Assembly (NCBI GenBank): GCA_029378245.1
Contig: JARKIF010000135.1
Span: 23,901-87,900, forward strand
Length of the DNA stretch: 64,000 bases
Source: Roridomyces roridus
Lineage: Eukaryota; Basidiomycota; Agaricomycetes; Agaricales; Mycenaceae
Direction of reading: 5' to 3'
The notes beneath the pieces were generated by a model. It did not search any database, was not told the DNA's origin, and saw only the letters and a program-made list of their open reading frames with translations. The translations under genes were made by a program, and so were the position numbers. Positions 9,499 through 19,891 of this stretch are shown here, one piece after another (within the stretch, counting starts at the first letter, position 1; every line of letters starts with the position of its first letter).

Positions 9499-11157
9499 TC
9501 ACGTAAGATACCACCTATCAGACGAATCCCCCGCGGAGAAGCGCACAATCGCCTCCCTGCGAACGCGCAACTCTCGCAGACGTGCGGAGACAGCAGAGTC
9601 AATTTCCCGGCAGTGGCCTACCAAGCACTCGACCTCGCAGGTGAACGGGGGCGTATCTGTTGACGGCTGGACTGTCCGACGGGAGAGTACCAAGTCGAGA
9701 AAGACGCCGTCGTCAAACTTGAGACGGGAGTTACATTCCAGGGTTCGCAGATTCGGGATCAGCGGCTGCTGCTGCGATCCCACCGTGGTACCGAGCGTGA
9801 GTTTGGAGAGAAGGGAGTCGGTTATGAGATGATAGTCGACGCCGTAGGCCTTCTCCTCGCCACGAGGGATGGTCTGATGGTCCCCGATGGAGAGATGTTG
9901 TAAGGATGGCACGGCGGCCAGGCAGGCGAGGAGCTGGACGTCCGTGATGACTACCTTCTTCAATAGAAAGGATTCTAGAGTGGTCTGGAAGGAAGAGCGA
10001 TGGGCGCAAGCCATGAACCCAGTGTGCGGCCAATGGATCTGAGTGAGAGGATATTCCGTGGTGGAGAAGGATAGCTTGGAAAGATATGGGAGTGTGAGGG
10101 ATTTGAGGGTGTTGTTCAGGACGAGAATACAATGCTGGGGAGCGAAATACTCGGTGATCTCCATCGAGAGGTGCCTGATGTTCGACGTGGTAGTCGGTGG
10201 TTCAAAATTAAGCAGTTCGTCGGCATCGTCATTGTCCTCGTCCTCGTCGTGCAACAGGTTGGCGAGGAAGAATTCGATACCGAATGTTGTCCCATGCAGC
10301 ATGCGGGACATTAATTCGAGAGACCTGATCAGCGCCTCCGTTGTATGGAGGTTGGAACAGCAGATGGAGCGGAGCTGTTCCAAAGGCGGGATGGTGCATA
10401 CAGCGAGTACGTCGCCTGTGATACGCAAAACCCGTAATCTCGGCGCCGCCGCGAAGATATCCACCCGATTCTCATCGTCCAGGCCCAAGCAACAAATATC
10501 TAGTATTTGCAGGGAAGGTAGCTTTCCCACCACCGAAGATAGACGATGAAGGTCGGAAGAGAGAGGGCAAATGATTCGAACGTCCCTCCAGCGATCCGAT
10601 TGATTTGAAAGGAGAGAGAGTGCTCCAGGATCAGTCCCACAGATGCACAAATGCAAAGGGGCAGTTCCACTGCGTTCGAGAGAAAGCGACAGCGACATCA
10701 TTGCATTCTCCTGTCCGGCGTTCTGGTCGATCGCGATGGAGTCCCAGAGGGTTGGTGTTTCGGTGACTATGGTATACCACCTCGCACAGACGTGCGAGAG
10801 CCGGAGAAGAGGAACAATGGTGTCATCATACTTGATATCGGGTTTGAGAAGGGCGAAAACGCTCGTCAACACCTCCGGCGGCATGCGACGAATGGGGGAT
10901 AGAAGACTGCGACATTTGTGGAGATGGTGCTCCAGTGTCACGCGTTCCAAGGACGCTTGTTCCACCCGTGCTCGGAGTGCAGCGATGTCGTTTTCGCATC
11001 TCGAGATTTCATCATCGTATCGCTCCAACTCGTCGGACAACGAGGAAAGGGTGGCCTCCATGTTAGACGGTGGTTCAGAATAAGAACGCAGCAGGGCAAG
11101 AATATGCTCTGATTGTGCGGCGTCGGGCGTTTTTAGTTGTCCGCCAGGGCGGGACAT
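9499..11157 (-). CDS. F-box-like protein with N-terminal coiled coil (family member 2)
   Basis: Single-exon protein of about 552 residues if it starts at MSRPGGQLKTPDAAQSEH (11157). The open frame extends to 11346, but that extra part holds a GTGAGT donor-like site and reads like 5' leader. Order of parts: EHILALLRSYSEPPSN block, coiled coil (LERYDDEISRCENDIAAL...), F-box core LLSPIRRMPPEVLTSVFALL with LSHVCARWYTIV, then a long irregular leucine-rich region ending GHCREIDSAVSARLRELRVR. This is the cleanest member of the family. By family knowledge it would join an SCF ubiquitin ligase through Skp1; the substrate is unknown. An inverted fragment of the same family starts about 130 bp beyond its 5' end, so the two are head to head. 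Confidence 0.82.
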   Translation of the reverse strand: MSRPGGQLKTPDAAQSEHILALLRSYSEPPSNMEATLSSLSDELERYDDEISRCENDIAALRARVEQASLERVTLEHHLHKCRSLLSPIRRMPPEVLTSVFALLKPDIKYDDTIVPLLRLSHVCARWYTIVTETPTLWDSIAIDQNAGQENAMMSLSLSLERSGTAPLHLCICGTDPGALSLLSNQSDRWRDVRIICPLSSDLHRLSSVVGKLPSLQILDICCLGLDDENRVDIFAAAPRLRVLRITGDVLAVCTIPPLEQLRSICCSNLHTTEALIRSLELMSRMLHGTTFGIEFFLANLLHDEDEDNDDADELLNFEPPTTTSNIRHLSMEITEYFAPQHCILVLNNTLKSLTLPYLSKLSFSTTEYPLTQIHWPHTGFMACAHRSSFQTTLESFLLKKVVITDVQLLACLAAVPSLQHLSIGDHQTIPRGEEKAYGVDYHLITDSLLSKLTLGTTVGSQQQPLIPNLRTLECNSRLKFDDGVFLDLVLSRRTVQPSTDTPPFTCEVECLVGHCREIDSAVSARLRELRVRREAIVRFSAGDSSDRWYLT

Positions 11158-11480
11158 TTTCTCCGGAGACTTGGCTAGGCGCCGCGCGGTACGGTTAAAA
11201 GGAGTCTCAAACAGCCCGCTTGGCGACTCACATAGTGTCGGAACGTAGGCGCACCGGAGGGCAGAGGCGAGGCAACTCAGGCACTGAGTACTGAGGACGG
11301 GTGACGGATTGTCAAGGAAGTGGCACGTCACGCGTTTCTCTATCAACCATCATCATTTGATCATCAGCACTTTTTCACCCGAGCCACGACCAAGCCACGA
11401 CGGCAACACGACGCTCTTAGCCTCACTGTTAGGCAGAACTTTTCGAATTCCTAATCGCCACCAAATCGCCACGGCATCTG

Positions 11481-12050
11481 ATGACATTGACGACCGCCCA
11501 GCAACCGCCCAGCACCGCGTCAAACATCAGCCGCCTCTCGATGGAGATCGCCGAGCATTGCGTCCTCGGGCCACTGAACAACCCTCCAATCGCTCACCCT
11601 ACCAGACCTTTCCGAACTATCCTTCACATACGGATTTTCCCCTCTCACGTATCTATCGGCCCCACACAGGCTTCATTGCCTTGCCGGCCGCTCTTCCTTC
11701 CGGACCAGTTAAACCTGCGATGCCTTCTGTTGGAGGTAGTCATCACGGAGGTCAAACTTCTTGCCTGCTTGGCCGCCGTCCCGTCGTTACAGCGTCTTTC
11801 AGTTGCGGACCATCACGCCATTTCGAGTGCGATTGATGAAACCGGCGTCAACCAGCATCTCATAACCAACTCCCTCGCCTCCACTCCCATTGGGTCCCTA
11901 GTCTACATCACCGTCGACTGGGGCGCTGGCGCCGAATCTGCGAGCCCTGATGTGCCGCCCGGGCACTTCCGAGAGATCAACTCGGCCTCTCTGCACGTCT
12001 GCGAGAGTTGCACGTTCGGAAGGAGGCCACGATTGATTTACATGGTTTAG
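11481..12050 (+). pseudogene. F-box family fragment (C-terminal half)
   Basis: The stretch reads STASNISRLSMEIAEHC, then a broken region, then EVVITEVKLLACLAAVPSLQRLSVADHHAI, HLITNSL and finally GHFREINSASLHVCESC. These match the C-terminal half of the neighbouring F-box proteins (SNIRHLSMEITEY, EVVITEVELLACLAAVPS, DHHLITNSLLSKL, GDFREIDVDVSARLREL). The frame jumps at least twice (around 11620-11720 and after 11990), and internal blocks are missing. No F-box remains. It is a dead copy lying head to head with family member 2. Confidence 0.75.
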
Positions 12051-12413
12051 AATCGTGAACCCTGCCTAGGTGAGTTGCCCACCAGTTCCTGAATCTTGCA
12101 ATGGATTCAAAAATCCGCATGCCCACTGACCAGCGCTTCCGCTTGTTTCAGGTACTCTAGGAACGTCGCACATGTCAGCCGATCCCCGCCCGTGCTCGTT
12201 TGATCTGCACGCGCCGTCTTCGCCGAGTTCACGGAGACATTATGGACTGCCCTCGATGCTGCCCTATCAGAAGATCGGTGCCGTCGTTTCAAGTTGCTTG
12301 GCGGTGCAGCGCCAGCAATCTGCAACCAAGTCTAACGTGTTCGATGCCCCTCCCAGAAGCGCGTGAGATACACGGCTGAAAGGTGATTCTCTCCTTCCTT
12401 GCTTGTTGCCGGC

Positions 12414-13064
12414 TCATATGTTATTCAATGTTAGAGAAAGCCCGCCAGGCTGGACTATGAGGGCGCCAGTGAAGACGATGCCGTCGAAATTCAAAATAGC
12501 TGAACCGGCGCTGTGGCCTACGGCGATGACCTTTTTGAAAGGCTGAACGTCGGAGACGATTGGCGTGCTTTTGAGGAGCCCGGCTATCTGGGACAAGGCG
12601 GACGAAATGGTCGGGTATTGACGTCCGACGCATTTAGTGGCCGTGAACTCAACCCGACACCAATCCAATCGACTGCAAGGGAGGGGATTCCACGGTCGCA
12701 CGCGAAGGCGGCGTACGAGTAGTTTCCCAACTCCTCGGTCGGTGGAGACCAGTATTGCTTATTGTAAGTGATTCCGTGGACGAGCAGCTGTACGACATCT
12801 AACATTGAATAATCAGACTTGCTCCCAGAGTGTAAGAGAGAAGGAATGACCGGAGGAGACCGCCTCTGGACGGCAGAAAACGCCAGAGATGTTGTACGTG
12901 TTTTCCAAACGACGTAGATCACTTGCATTAGATTTTAGCCCAGCAAATGCATCGAAGGGATCGATCGGAAGAAGGACATCGACTTCAACGGAGGTGAGTG
13001 TCGTCGAGCAAGAGCAGAGTGCAGCGACTCCTGAGAACAAGGAAGAGAAGAAGAAGAGGAGCAT
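12414..13064 (-). pseudogene. Secreted alpha/beta-hydrolase, truncated
   Basis: Starts with a good signal peptide (MLLFFFSSLFSGVAALCSC) at 13064, then an N-terminal segment with TYNISGVFCRPE. After an intron (about 12822-12880) comes VVQLLVHGITYNKQYW, the oxyanion-side HG motif, and CDRGIPSLAVDWIGVGLSSRP. The nucleophile elbow is GHSAGS, as in fungal alpha/beta-hydrolases. Two defects show it is broken. A one-base loss just after NASDV (about 12618-12625) shifts the frame into QYPTISSALSQIA. The C-terminal half, with the expected Asp/His acid and base and the rest of the fold, is missing; the frame stops shortly after FTGALIVQPGG. The intact parent would have been a secreted esterase- or lipase-like enzyme. 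Confidence 0.65.
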
Positions 13065-13499
13065 TTTGTTGAATGCCCACTGCTGCGGTGGCTATTTAAG
13101 AGAGAAAGAGTGGCTCTACTTCTGGCGTGGAAAGGACAGTGAAACGGGTATACGAGCGCGCCGACTTGGCCGACGTTATCTGACTGACGCCGTGTATATG
13201 AAACAATTGCAGAGAGGCCGGGGGAGAAAAGAAATAAATCCCACTCTCTGGCGCGAGACCTGTCACGGTGTAAGAATGAGTCCCCTGTGTCCCTTATCTT
13301 GGTCGGAGGTTGCCCGCGCCCTAGACGATGTTCAGCTAGAATACTCATTCTCTTTGTCTGCACCGAACCTCACATCCGCAAAGTTGTCCGGGATGTCCAA
13401 TCGCAAACCCTGAATGTCGGTCTGTACGGGTACCGATTACGATTCCTTTGGCCCGAGGATCTAGGGCGACAAATATCAAAGACAACGTACGGTGCGGGG

Positions 13500-14140
13500 C
13501 CTAATCCGTATAATAGGGATAATAGGATCCTTCGCGTTCGCCCTGCCGCTGCCGATGCCGGTCAAATCCATGTTGGGGTTTCCTGCAGTGGGCATGGGCA
13601 TCTCGTCCAAGAGGTTGTTCCATTCTTTACGTGCGATAATACATTGAGACTAACCGTGGAGGAATCGAGGATCCCGATATACTTGATATAGGGACTCACG
13701 TTGAAATTAACGATACCGAATACAGGTTTCCCATCGAAAAGTCCCAAATGAATTGACCAAGTCCGAGGATCTGGGTGGGGAATCGACTGCAACGGGGAGA
13801 ATGGAATACATACAGCATGGTTTGCGCATGCTATAAATATGACACGCGAATGAATGCCTTCGAAACGGAGAGCGAACCTGGACAATGAGAAACACCGAAA
13901 CGTCCACAATAGCGTGATCTCCGTCTGCAGTGAATAAGATAACTTTTATCCGCGACAGAGTCCGTCTCCGTGTGGAAGCCTGTTTGATTTTTCCACTAAA
14001 CAACAGCCGAGTTGAATGAATTCGAAGTGAAAGGGAAAAGACCACGTAAGTACAAGGAAATTCACGAGAAAACCGGTGATGAACACGTCTGCTAGGGCAG
14101 TCGGTACTAGCCAGGCTGTAAATCCTACAAAAGACTTCCG
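13500..14140 (-). pseudogene. DUF6534-type membrane protein, 3' fragment
   Basis: Pieces on the minus strand read WLVPTALADVFITGFLVNFLV, then TETDSVADK, IVDVSVFLIVQ, FIWDFSMGNLYS-like and EWNNLLDEMPMPTAGNP. They line up in order with the last helices and cytosolic tail of the intact gene at 45.4-47.4 kb (VWLTTTAVADILITTFLVNFLV, TDSVTDKI, IADVSVFLII, EWNNLLDEMPVPAAGD). Compared with that gene, bases are missing around 13900-13950, so the helix after TDSVADK is broken, and the first four helices are absent. It is therefore a decayed partial copy. It abuts the 3' end of the leucine-rich F-box gene. Confidence 0.65.
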
Positions 14141-14316
14141 CAATCGTCGACAACATCCTTCACGCTTCCAGAAAACTGCCATCGTCCACATTCTCCACGC
14201 TTTGAGAAATGAAACGACAGCTAACGTCCGACTCGTCCAGGAAACTCGAAAGAGTGGGCTTGCCCCCTGAGGAAATCCCCTTTCAGACTCGACAGTGCAC
14301 GATTGGAAGAGGGAAC

Positions 14317-16318
14317 TCACAATTCAATCGACTGACACCCCCACTCAAACTCCTCCTCCCGCACATCGGTCAACGCCGGCAGATACTCCCTCACCTTCAC
14401 CCAAAGGCGACTATACTTCATCTCAACCAGATCCTGCTCCGTCTCATCCCCTTCCTCGCCCTCTACCCACCCCTCCTTGTCGCTCTGTATATCCGTGAGG
14501 TTGCAGAATATAGAGAGGTAGCGCGCTGTGGCAAGTGCATCCGAGATGGGGGAGTGCGCGACATTGAGGGAGGTGAGATTATTATGGAGGCGAACCGGGC
14601 GCTTCCGCGTGCGCAGATGAAGGGCCGTCACAGTGGCAGGTCGGGGAACGGACAACGCGTCAAAGTTGAGCTCGAGCTCGCGGAGGTAGCGGCAGTGCTC
14701 GCCGAGGGTGTACAGACTTGCGATGGTCATTGTCGGGAGGTGATTATGCCGCTCGCCCTTCAGTCGCAGGATCTCGATCTCGGGCCAAGTGCTGGCCAGC
14801 TCCGCCATGAACGCGTCGTCAAGATTGTAACCGTGGCTCGTCTCGATGGTGAGCTCGACAAGGTTGACAAAACGGGTCAGACTTCTCAGCGCGTGCCCCG
14901 GAAGTATCTCGCCGTGCTCCCCCTGGGCCCCGATTGACAGAGATATCTCGAGCGATTCGAAAGATTCCTGGGAACAGTGCTCGGAAAGTGCACCCAATAT
15001 CCCATCAACCAGAGGAGCCGTTGCTTCGGGAAGACTGATGCCCACGGAATTCACCGGCGGACGCGTCCATGAGCGGATGAACTCGGCAGCGGATTCTGGA
15101 CGAGCAAGCGGCGCGTTAAGTTGGACAGAAACGAGGTTGGGGAAAAGATCCTGGTCGTGTAGACTTGAGAGGGACACTGCCGGAATGGAATAGAGCTTGA
15201 GCGTTCGCAAGCTCGTAAGCGCCCCGAGATGCAACAGCGCAGGGAGGTCTGCAGATACAGTCTCCAGACGTTCCACACTTTGCAATCCACCAATAAATGT
15301 GGAAATGGAGCGATCCTCCGGGCCAGTGTCTGAGTTGGACTCGCCCCTATATGGTCGCTCCAAAGTCACGGCTTTCAGAGCTGGAAAGCGCCCCGTGATC
15401 TCTGGGAAAAGGGACGTGTGGGCCGTGTTGCACTTGAGCACAGAAATTCGGGGGCCTAGAAAGAGAGCGAGGTGCCTTGGGCGGATAGATTTTCGAGCGT
15501 ATAGGGAGCCGCACGAAAGGGACCGTAAATTGGGCAGAAGATATTGACCCGGTATGTCTGACTTCAGCAGAGCGCGGTAGACTTTGGACAAATCTTCCGT
15601 CAAAGCGGAGGGAATTTCAAGGGACCTGATGCGGCGGGAGTAATACAACAGTCGGTCCCAATCCGAGCCCACAACTGGGCGCCGGAAAACCTCGAATCAC
15701 ATCAGAACTGGGAAAGAAACAACTGCACATGAATAGCGTAGTCACCAAGACGGTCCCAGAACGCTGACCGTTCACCTCCCACAGATCGTCAGGCATGCAC
15801 TTGATGAGAGGCGCTAATCGAGTCTGGTGAGACCAAAGGATGTCCAGTGCATGTTCGTGGAAGATTCTCGTTCTGGCGAGCAACGCGAGCTGGTTTTTAC
15901 CTGTGCGGTATTGAGGATCAAGATGCGAGACTATCAGCTGTACAATCTCCGGGATACGCAGGCAGCGATGCATCTCCCCGGCTACCCGCTCTTCGTGGGC
16001 CTCGGAGGCTGCGGCCGTTGGTGACTCTGACCGCGCTGCGCTCAAACCACGTAGCATGTCGGGCACGAGCTCATCCAAAAATCCCAAGTCATCCGCGGTG
16101 AACAACTCCCGATTCTCCAGTTCCATATGAGCGACAAGTCTTGACGAAGAAACTTGGCAACGCACCTCTTGCGCCGCTTGAAAAAACTGCTGCACCTCGC
16201 TGACTTGGCGATCGATCCGAATATCGTCGCCAGCGTGATGGTCGACGACACGGCGGACGTTGCGGCAAACGATATTGAGCGCAGCGAGGAAACGGCTGTA
16301 CTTGACGTCGTTGGTCAT
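14317..16318 (-). CDS. Leucine-rich F-box-like protein
   Basis: Two-exon gene of about 638 residues. Exon 1 (16318-15776) begins MTNDVKYSRFLAALN, includes AGEMHRCLRIPEIVQLIVSHL, an F-box-like helix pair, and LLARTRIFHEHALDILWSH. A GTGAAC donor joins LWE to VFRRPVVGSDWDRLLYYSRRI in exon 2 (15690-14317). The remainder is a string of leucine-rich segments (LPNLRSLSC, FPALKAVTLE, LTSLRTLKLY, FVNLVELTIE, WPEIEILRL, CRYLRELELN) that would form a curved LRR surface. It ends in an acidic stretch and REEFEWGCQSIEL. By family knowledge it is an SCF adaptor, with the LRRs choosing the target. It differs from the coiled-coil F-box family nearby. A heavily damaged inverted copy lies at 52.3-53.7 kb. Confidence 0.8.
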
Positions 16319-16653
16319 GAAGGGCGGAAGAAAGAGGGATTTGATGCATCAACTGATCGACGTCGGCTGTTTCACTCCGAACAAAGGGAATTAAATCCAA
16401 ATTACTTAAATCATGCAGGGTTGCACCTTGGTAGCTATTGCTCGAACACACCTGCGTCTGGCTGAAGTTGCACCAAGCTTGCGAAGGCTCCAACTTGGAA
16501 TTAGGTGCCTTGTTTGCCTTGCCAGAATTTGGCAACTGCCAACATTTGACACGCGGCACAGGATCCCCGGGTCCGGTGAGCGCTGACTCGGTTGCAGGCT
16601 TCGTATAAGATCTGCTGCTGGCCACATCTGAATCATCTTCTGCCCTCCTGCTC
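16319..16653. other. Shared divergent promoter region
   Basis: Separates the start codons of the leucine-rich F-box gene (minus) and the acetyltransferase gene (plus), so it should hold both promoters. The part next to the acetyltransferase (about 16510-16650) is repeated, inverted, at about 50250-50400 beside the second acetyltransferase copy; upstream sequence was therefore duplicated together with the gene. Confidence 0.55.
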
Positions 16654-17211
16654 ATGCACGCTGAAACCACGCGCCTGACTCTCCGCGACCTCGCTCTCTC
16701 CGATACTCCCAACATCTACGCCCTCGACTCAATCCCGGACAACGCGCGATACCAAACCTGGCCACCGCGCACACTGGAATCGGCAGATGAATTCGTGCAA
16801 GTGGCAGTCAGCTGCTCGGAGGAGTCGCCTCGCACGTTCGTCGAAATGGCCGTATCAGTTGCAACGGGCCCGAACAGTCCCGAAAAGGCCGAATTCATCG
16901 GCCGAGTCGGGGCGCACATCGACTCCAAAGAACAAACGGCGGAACTGTGGTTCTCCTTCATGCCCAACTCGCAGGGCAAGGGATACGCAACGGAAGCTGT
17001 CGGAGCCCTCATCGAACTGCTGCGCGCGGCACGGAAGCGGCACGAGGTGCCGCATTTCAACCGCCTGCTCATCGAATGTGATCCGAGGAATACGGCTTCG
17101 CGGAGGCTGGCGGAGCGAGCGAGTTTTGTGATGCAGAGCTGTACGGAAAGGGCTTTCGAGTGCAAGGGCGAGTGGGTGGGGAGCATGGTGTATGTACGGG
17201 ATGCCGATTGA
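16654..17211 (+). CDS. GNAT-family N-acetyltransferase
   Basis: Uninterrupted 185-residue protein of the RimJ/RimL-like GNAT group, which moves the acetyl group of acetyl-CoA to an amine. It starts METTRLTLRDLALSD-like (MHAETTRLTLRDLAL), the usual opening strand of this group. Strand 4 is TAELWFSFMPN, followed by the pyrophosphate loop SQGKGYATEA that binds acetyl-CoA. The next pieces are FNRLLIECDPRNTASRRLAER, the conserved helix that ends most GNAT folds, and a closing WVGSMVYVRDAD. Length fits the family. Substrate unknown. A near-identical inverted copy at 49.7-50.2 kb has lost one base exactly in the acetyl-CoA loop, and a third short remnant lies near 57.0 kb. Confidence 0.85.
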   Translation: MHAETTRLTLRDLALSDTPNIYALDSIPDNARYQTWPPRTLESADEFVQVAVSCSEESPRTFVEMAVSVATGPNSPEKAEFIGRVGAHIDSKEQTAELWFSFMPNSQGKGYATEAVGALIELLRAARKRHEVPHFNRLLIECDPRNTASRRLAERASFVMQSCTERAFECKGEWVGSMVYVRDAD

Positions 17212-17786
17212 ACTTCACAATGGATCCTTGGCTCTGCTGTGACGCGGAACGCCCGTTCGACTCGGGGTCAGGCACTGCGTCCGTGACGTTTTCCCAATAT
17301 TATTCTCTCGACGCTGAAAAGTTGGCGGACAACGACTTGGAAGTTGTTCGTCTGGGACCATTTTACTTAGCTCTCGGACCCAAGACTCCCTCCCGGATCA
17401 ACGTACATGGTTTCACAGCCGGTCAAACCCTTCAAGCAGCATGCTCTCCCTGCTGGGAGCACGCTGACTCAACTGTATCCTCTGCTCTCAGACGCGGGAA
17501 TCCCCGTTCAACTCGGTGTCGCGCCGTTTGTGTTCTTCTTTAAGGAAGCTTTTGCACGAAACTCAGAACTGGTTGCACAGATACTTACTTATCATCCTTC
17601 TGCGGCGCCGTCAATTCTCGACAACTTCCGGGCATTATATCATACACCTTCCAGCAACAAGAAAGAACGACAGACCAGCTTATTCTCTCTGCGTCAATAA
17701 ACAAGAAGACCGATACGCGCCTGCAAACGCTCTCAAAAATGCGCAATGGAACGTCTGTTTTTGACTCACCCAAGCAATAAAAAGAG
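17212..17786. other. Intergenic DNA with T-arm-like motifs
   Basis: No supported gene. A strong T-arm-like motif lies 40 bases after the acetyltransferase stop and a weaker one at about 17503-17517. The first part is repeated, inverted, next to the second acetyltransferase copy. Confidence 0.45.
17252..17266 (+). repeat. T-arm-like motif, copy 6
   Basis: CCCG-TTCGACT-CGGG followed by GTCAGGC. Sits in the 3' flank of the acetyltransferase gene; the duplicate at 49628-49642 is in the same relative place. Confidence 0.55.
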
Positions 17787-19402
17787 TTAGTCCTCCGAGT
17801 TCCCTGAATATCCTGCAGAGAAGCACACAATGGCCTCCCTCCCCGCGCGCAACTCTCGCAAACGTGCAGAGACATCCACGTCAATCTCCCGGAAGTCCCC
17901 TGCCAACCACTCGACTAGACAGGTCAACGGTCTCGATGTTGGTTGAACTCGACGCGAGAGTACAAAGTCGAGAAAGACATTGTCGTCGAATTGAAGACGG
18001 GAGCGGAACGTCAGGGTTCGGAGATTCGGGATGAGCGCCTGAGCCGACAGTGATGCGGACCCAGGAACCAACGTGAGTTTGGAGAGGAGGGAGTTGGTGA
18101 TGAGATGATGGTCGACGCCGTGGTCCTTCTCCTCGCCATGAGAACCGGGAATGCTCTGATGGTCCCCGATGGAGAGATACTTCAAGGACGGAACGGCGGC
18201 CAAGCAGGCGAGGAGCTCGACCTCCGTGATGACCACCTCCTCCAACAGAAGGGATTCCAAGCTGGTCTGGAAAGAAGAGCGATGGGCGCAGGCCATGAAC
18301 CCAGCGTGTGGCCAGCAGATCCGATCGCGAGGAAATTCCCTGACGGAGAATGATAGCTTGGAAAGGTGTGGTAGTGTGAGGGATTTGAGGGTGTTGTTCA
18401 GCACGAGGGTGCAATGGTTTAGATCGAAATAGTCGACGATATTCATCGAGAGGTGGCTGATGTTGGACGTGGTGGTGGGCGGTTCATAAGCATCGAGTTC
18501 GTCATCGTTTTCGAGGACGAATTCCACACGGAACTTCACCCCATGCGGCATGTGGGACATGAATTCCAGAGCCTTCGTGCACTCCTCTGCTGTCTCGAGC
18601 CAGGAACAACAAATGGATTGGAGTTGGTCCAAAGGCGGGATGGCGCATACATCGAGCAATTGGACTGTGACGAGCAAATCTCGCAATCGCGGTGCAACTG
18701 CGAAGGTATCCACCCTGCTTGCATTGTCAAGGCAAAAGATGTCAAGTTTTCGCAGGGAAGGTAGTTTCCCTGCCACCGATGATAGACCATGAAAATCCGA
18801 AGAGCGTTCGAGGATGATTTCAACATCTCTCCAACGATCCGAGTGACTCGCAAGGACCGACAGTGCTCCGGGATCAGTACCCCAGATGTACAAAGCCAAA
18901 GGGGCAGTCCCACTCCGCTCGAGACAAAGGGACAGTAACGCCATTGTTTTCTCCTGGATCGCGTTTTCGCCCATCGCGATAAAGTCCCAGAGGATTGGTG
19001 TGCCCGTGATTATGGTATACCACCTCGCACAGACGTGGGAGAGCCGGAGGAGAGGAGTTATGGCTTGATCAAACAGATCGGGTTTGAAGAGCGCGAAGAT
19101 GGCCGTCAACACCTCTGGTGGCATCCGACGAATGGGGGATAGAAGGCTGCGGCATTTGCTGAGATGGTCCTCCAGTTTCGCGCGTTCAGAGGCCACGTCT
19201 CCAGGTGCCGAAATGTCGTTTCACATCTCGAAATTTCATCATCATAGCGCCCCAGCTCGTCGGACAAGGCAGAAATCGTAGCTGATATGTTGGACGGTGG
19301 TTCACAGTACGACCGCAACAAGGCAAGAATATGCTCTGACTGCGCGGTATCGGGGAGAAGTGGGGAAGCGACGAAGGGCTCTTGGGCTCGAGAGCGGGGC
19401 AT
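17787..19402 (-). pseudogene. F-box-like protein with coiled coil (family member 3), frame break near the N-terminus
   Basis: From MPRSRAQEPFVASPLLP (19402) the frame runs through EHILALLRSYCEPPSNISAT and the start of the coiled coil (GRYDDEISRCE), then breaks at about 19195-19215. A second frame (from 19196 down to 17787) carries LEDHLSKCRSLLSPIRRMPPEV, LSHVCARWYTIITGTPILWDF, the leucine-rich region and the family ending GDFREIDVDVSARLRELRAG. About nine codons of the coiled coil present in family member 2 are missing at the break. No good GT-AG pair was seen that would repair it, so I treat it as a damaged gene, although a cryptic intron or a sequencing error remains possible. Otherwise it is the closest relative of family member 2 and of the broken copy at 55.1 kb. 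Confidence 0.65.
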
Positions 19403-19786
19403 TTCTCCCGAGGTTTGGCTAGGAGGCGCGCGGTACGGTGAACAGGAGTCTCGAACAGTTCGGTTGGCGACTCACCTAGTGGAGTCGGAGCGTAGGCGCA
19501 CGCCGGGCAAGGGCATTTGGTAGCAAGGACAAAGGTGACGGGTGAGTCAAGGTGGCACGCTGTCACGCGCGGGTGATTGTTCCCCATCAACAAATGCCGA
19601 TTTGATGCCGACTGAGTTTTGTTCGCACCGGATCAATTGAATCAGTTTTCGACAAGTTTTCAATGCAGGGCCGCCTTGGGTGGCTTAGTAGTGCCTCCTC
19701 AAGAAAGAGCTCAGGGGAATGAAATAGGCGGAATCGTTTCTGCCATGCACAGCAATTGCCTCACAGCCAGGTTGCTTCATGAAACG

Positions 19787-19801
19787 CCCGTTCGACTCGG
19801 G
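19787..19801 (+). repeat. T-arm-like motif, copy 7
   Basis: CCCG-TTCGACT-CGGG followed by TTCAACACC. Located in the 3' flank of the 319-residue gene; its duplicate lies at 49457-49470. Confidence 0.5.
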
Positions 19802-19891
19802 TTCAACACCTTGTGTCTTTGTTTCCCGCTTTTTTCCCCCAACACCAGGTATAATCGAAAGAAAAAACTTCAATTTCAACCCAGTCTCTCA

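Noticed and set aside
13000..13413. 174- and 142-codon frames upstream of the hydrolase pseudogene
   Set aside because: No domain or signal; likely 5' flank.
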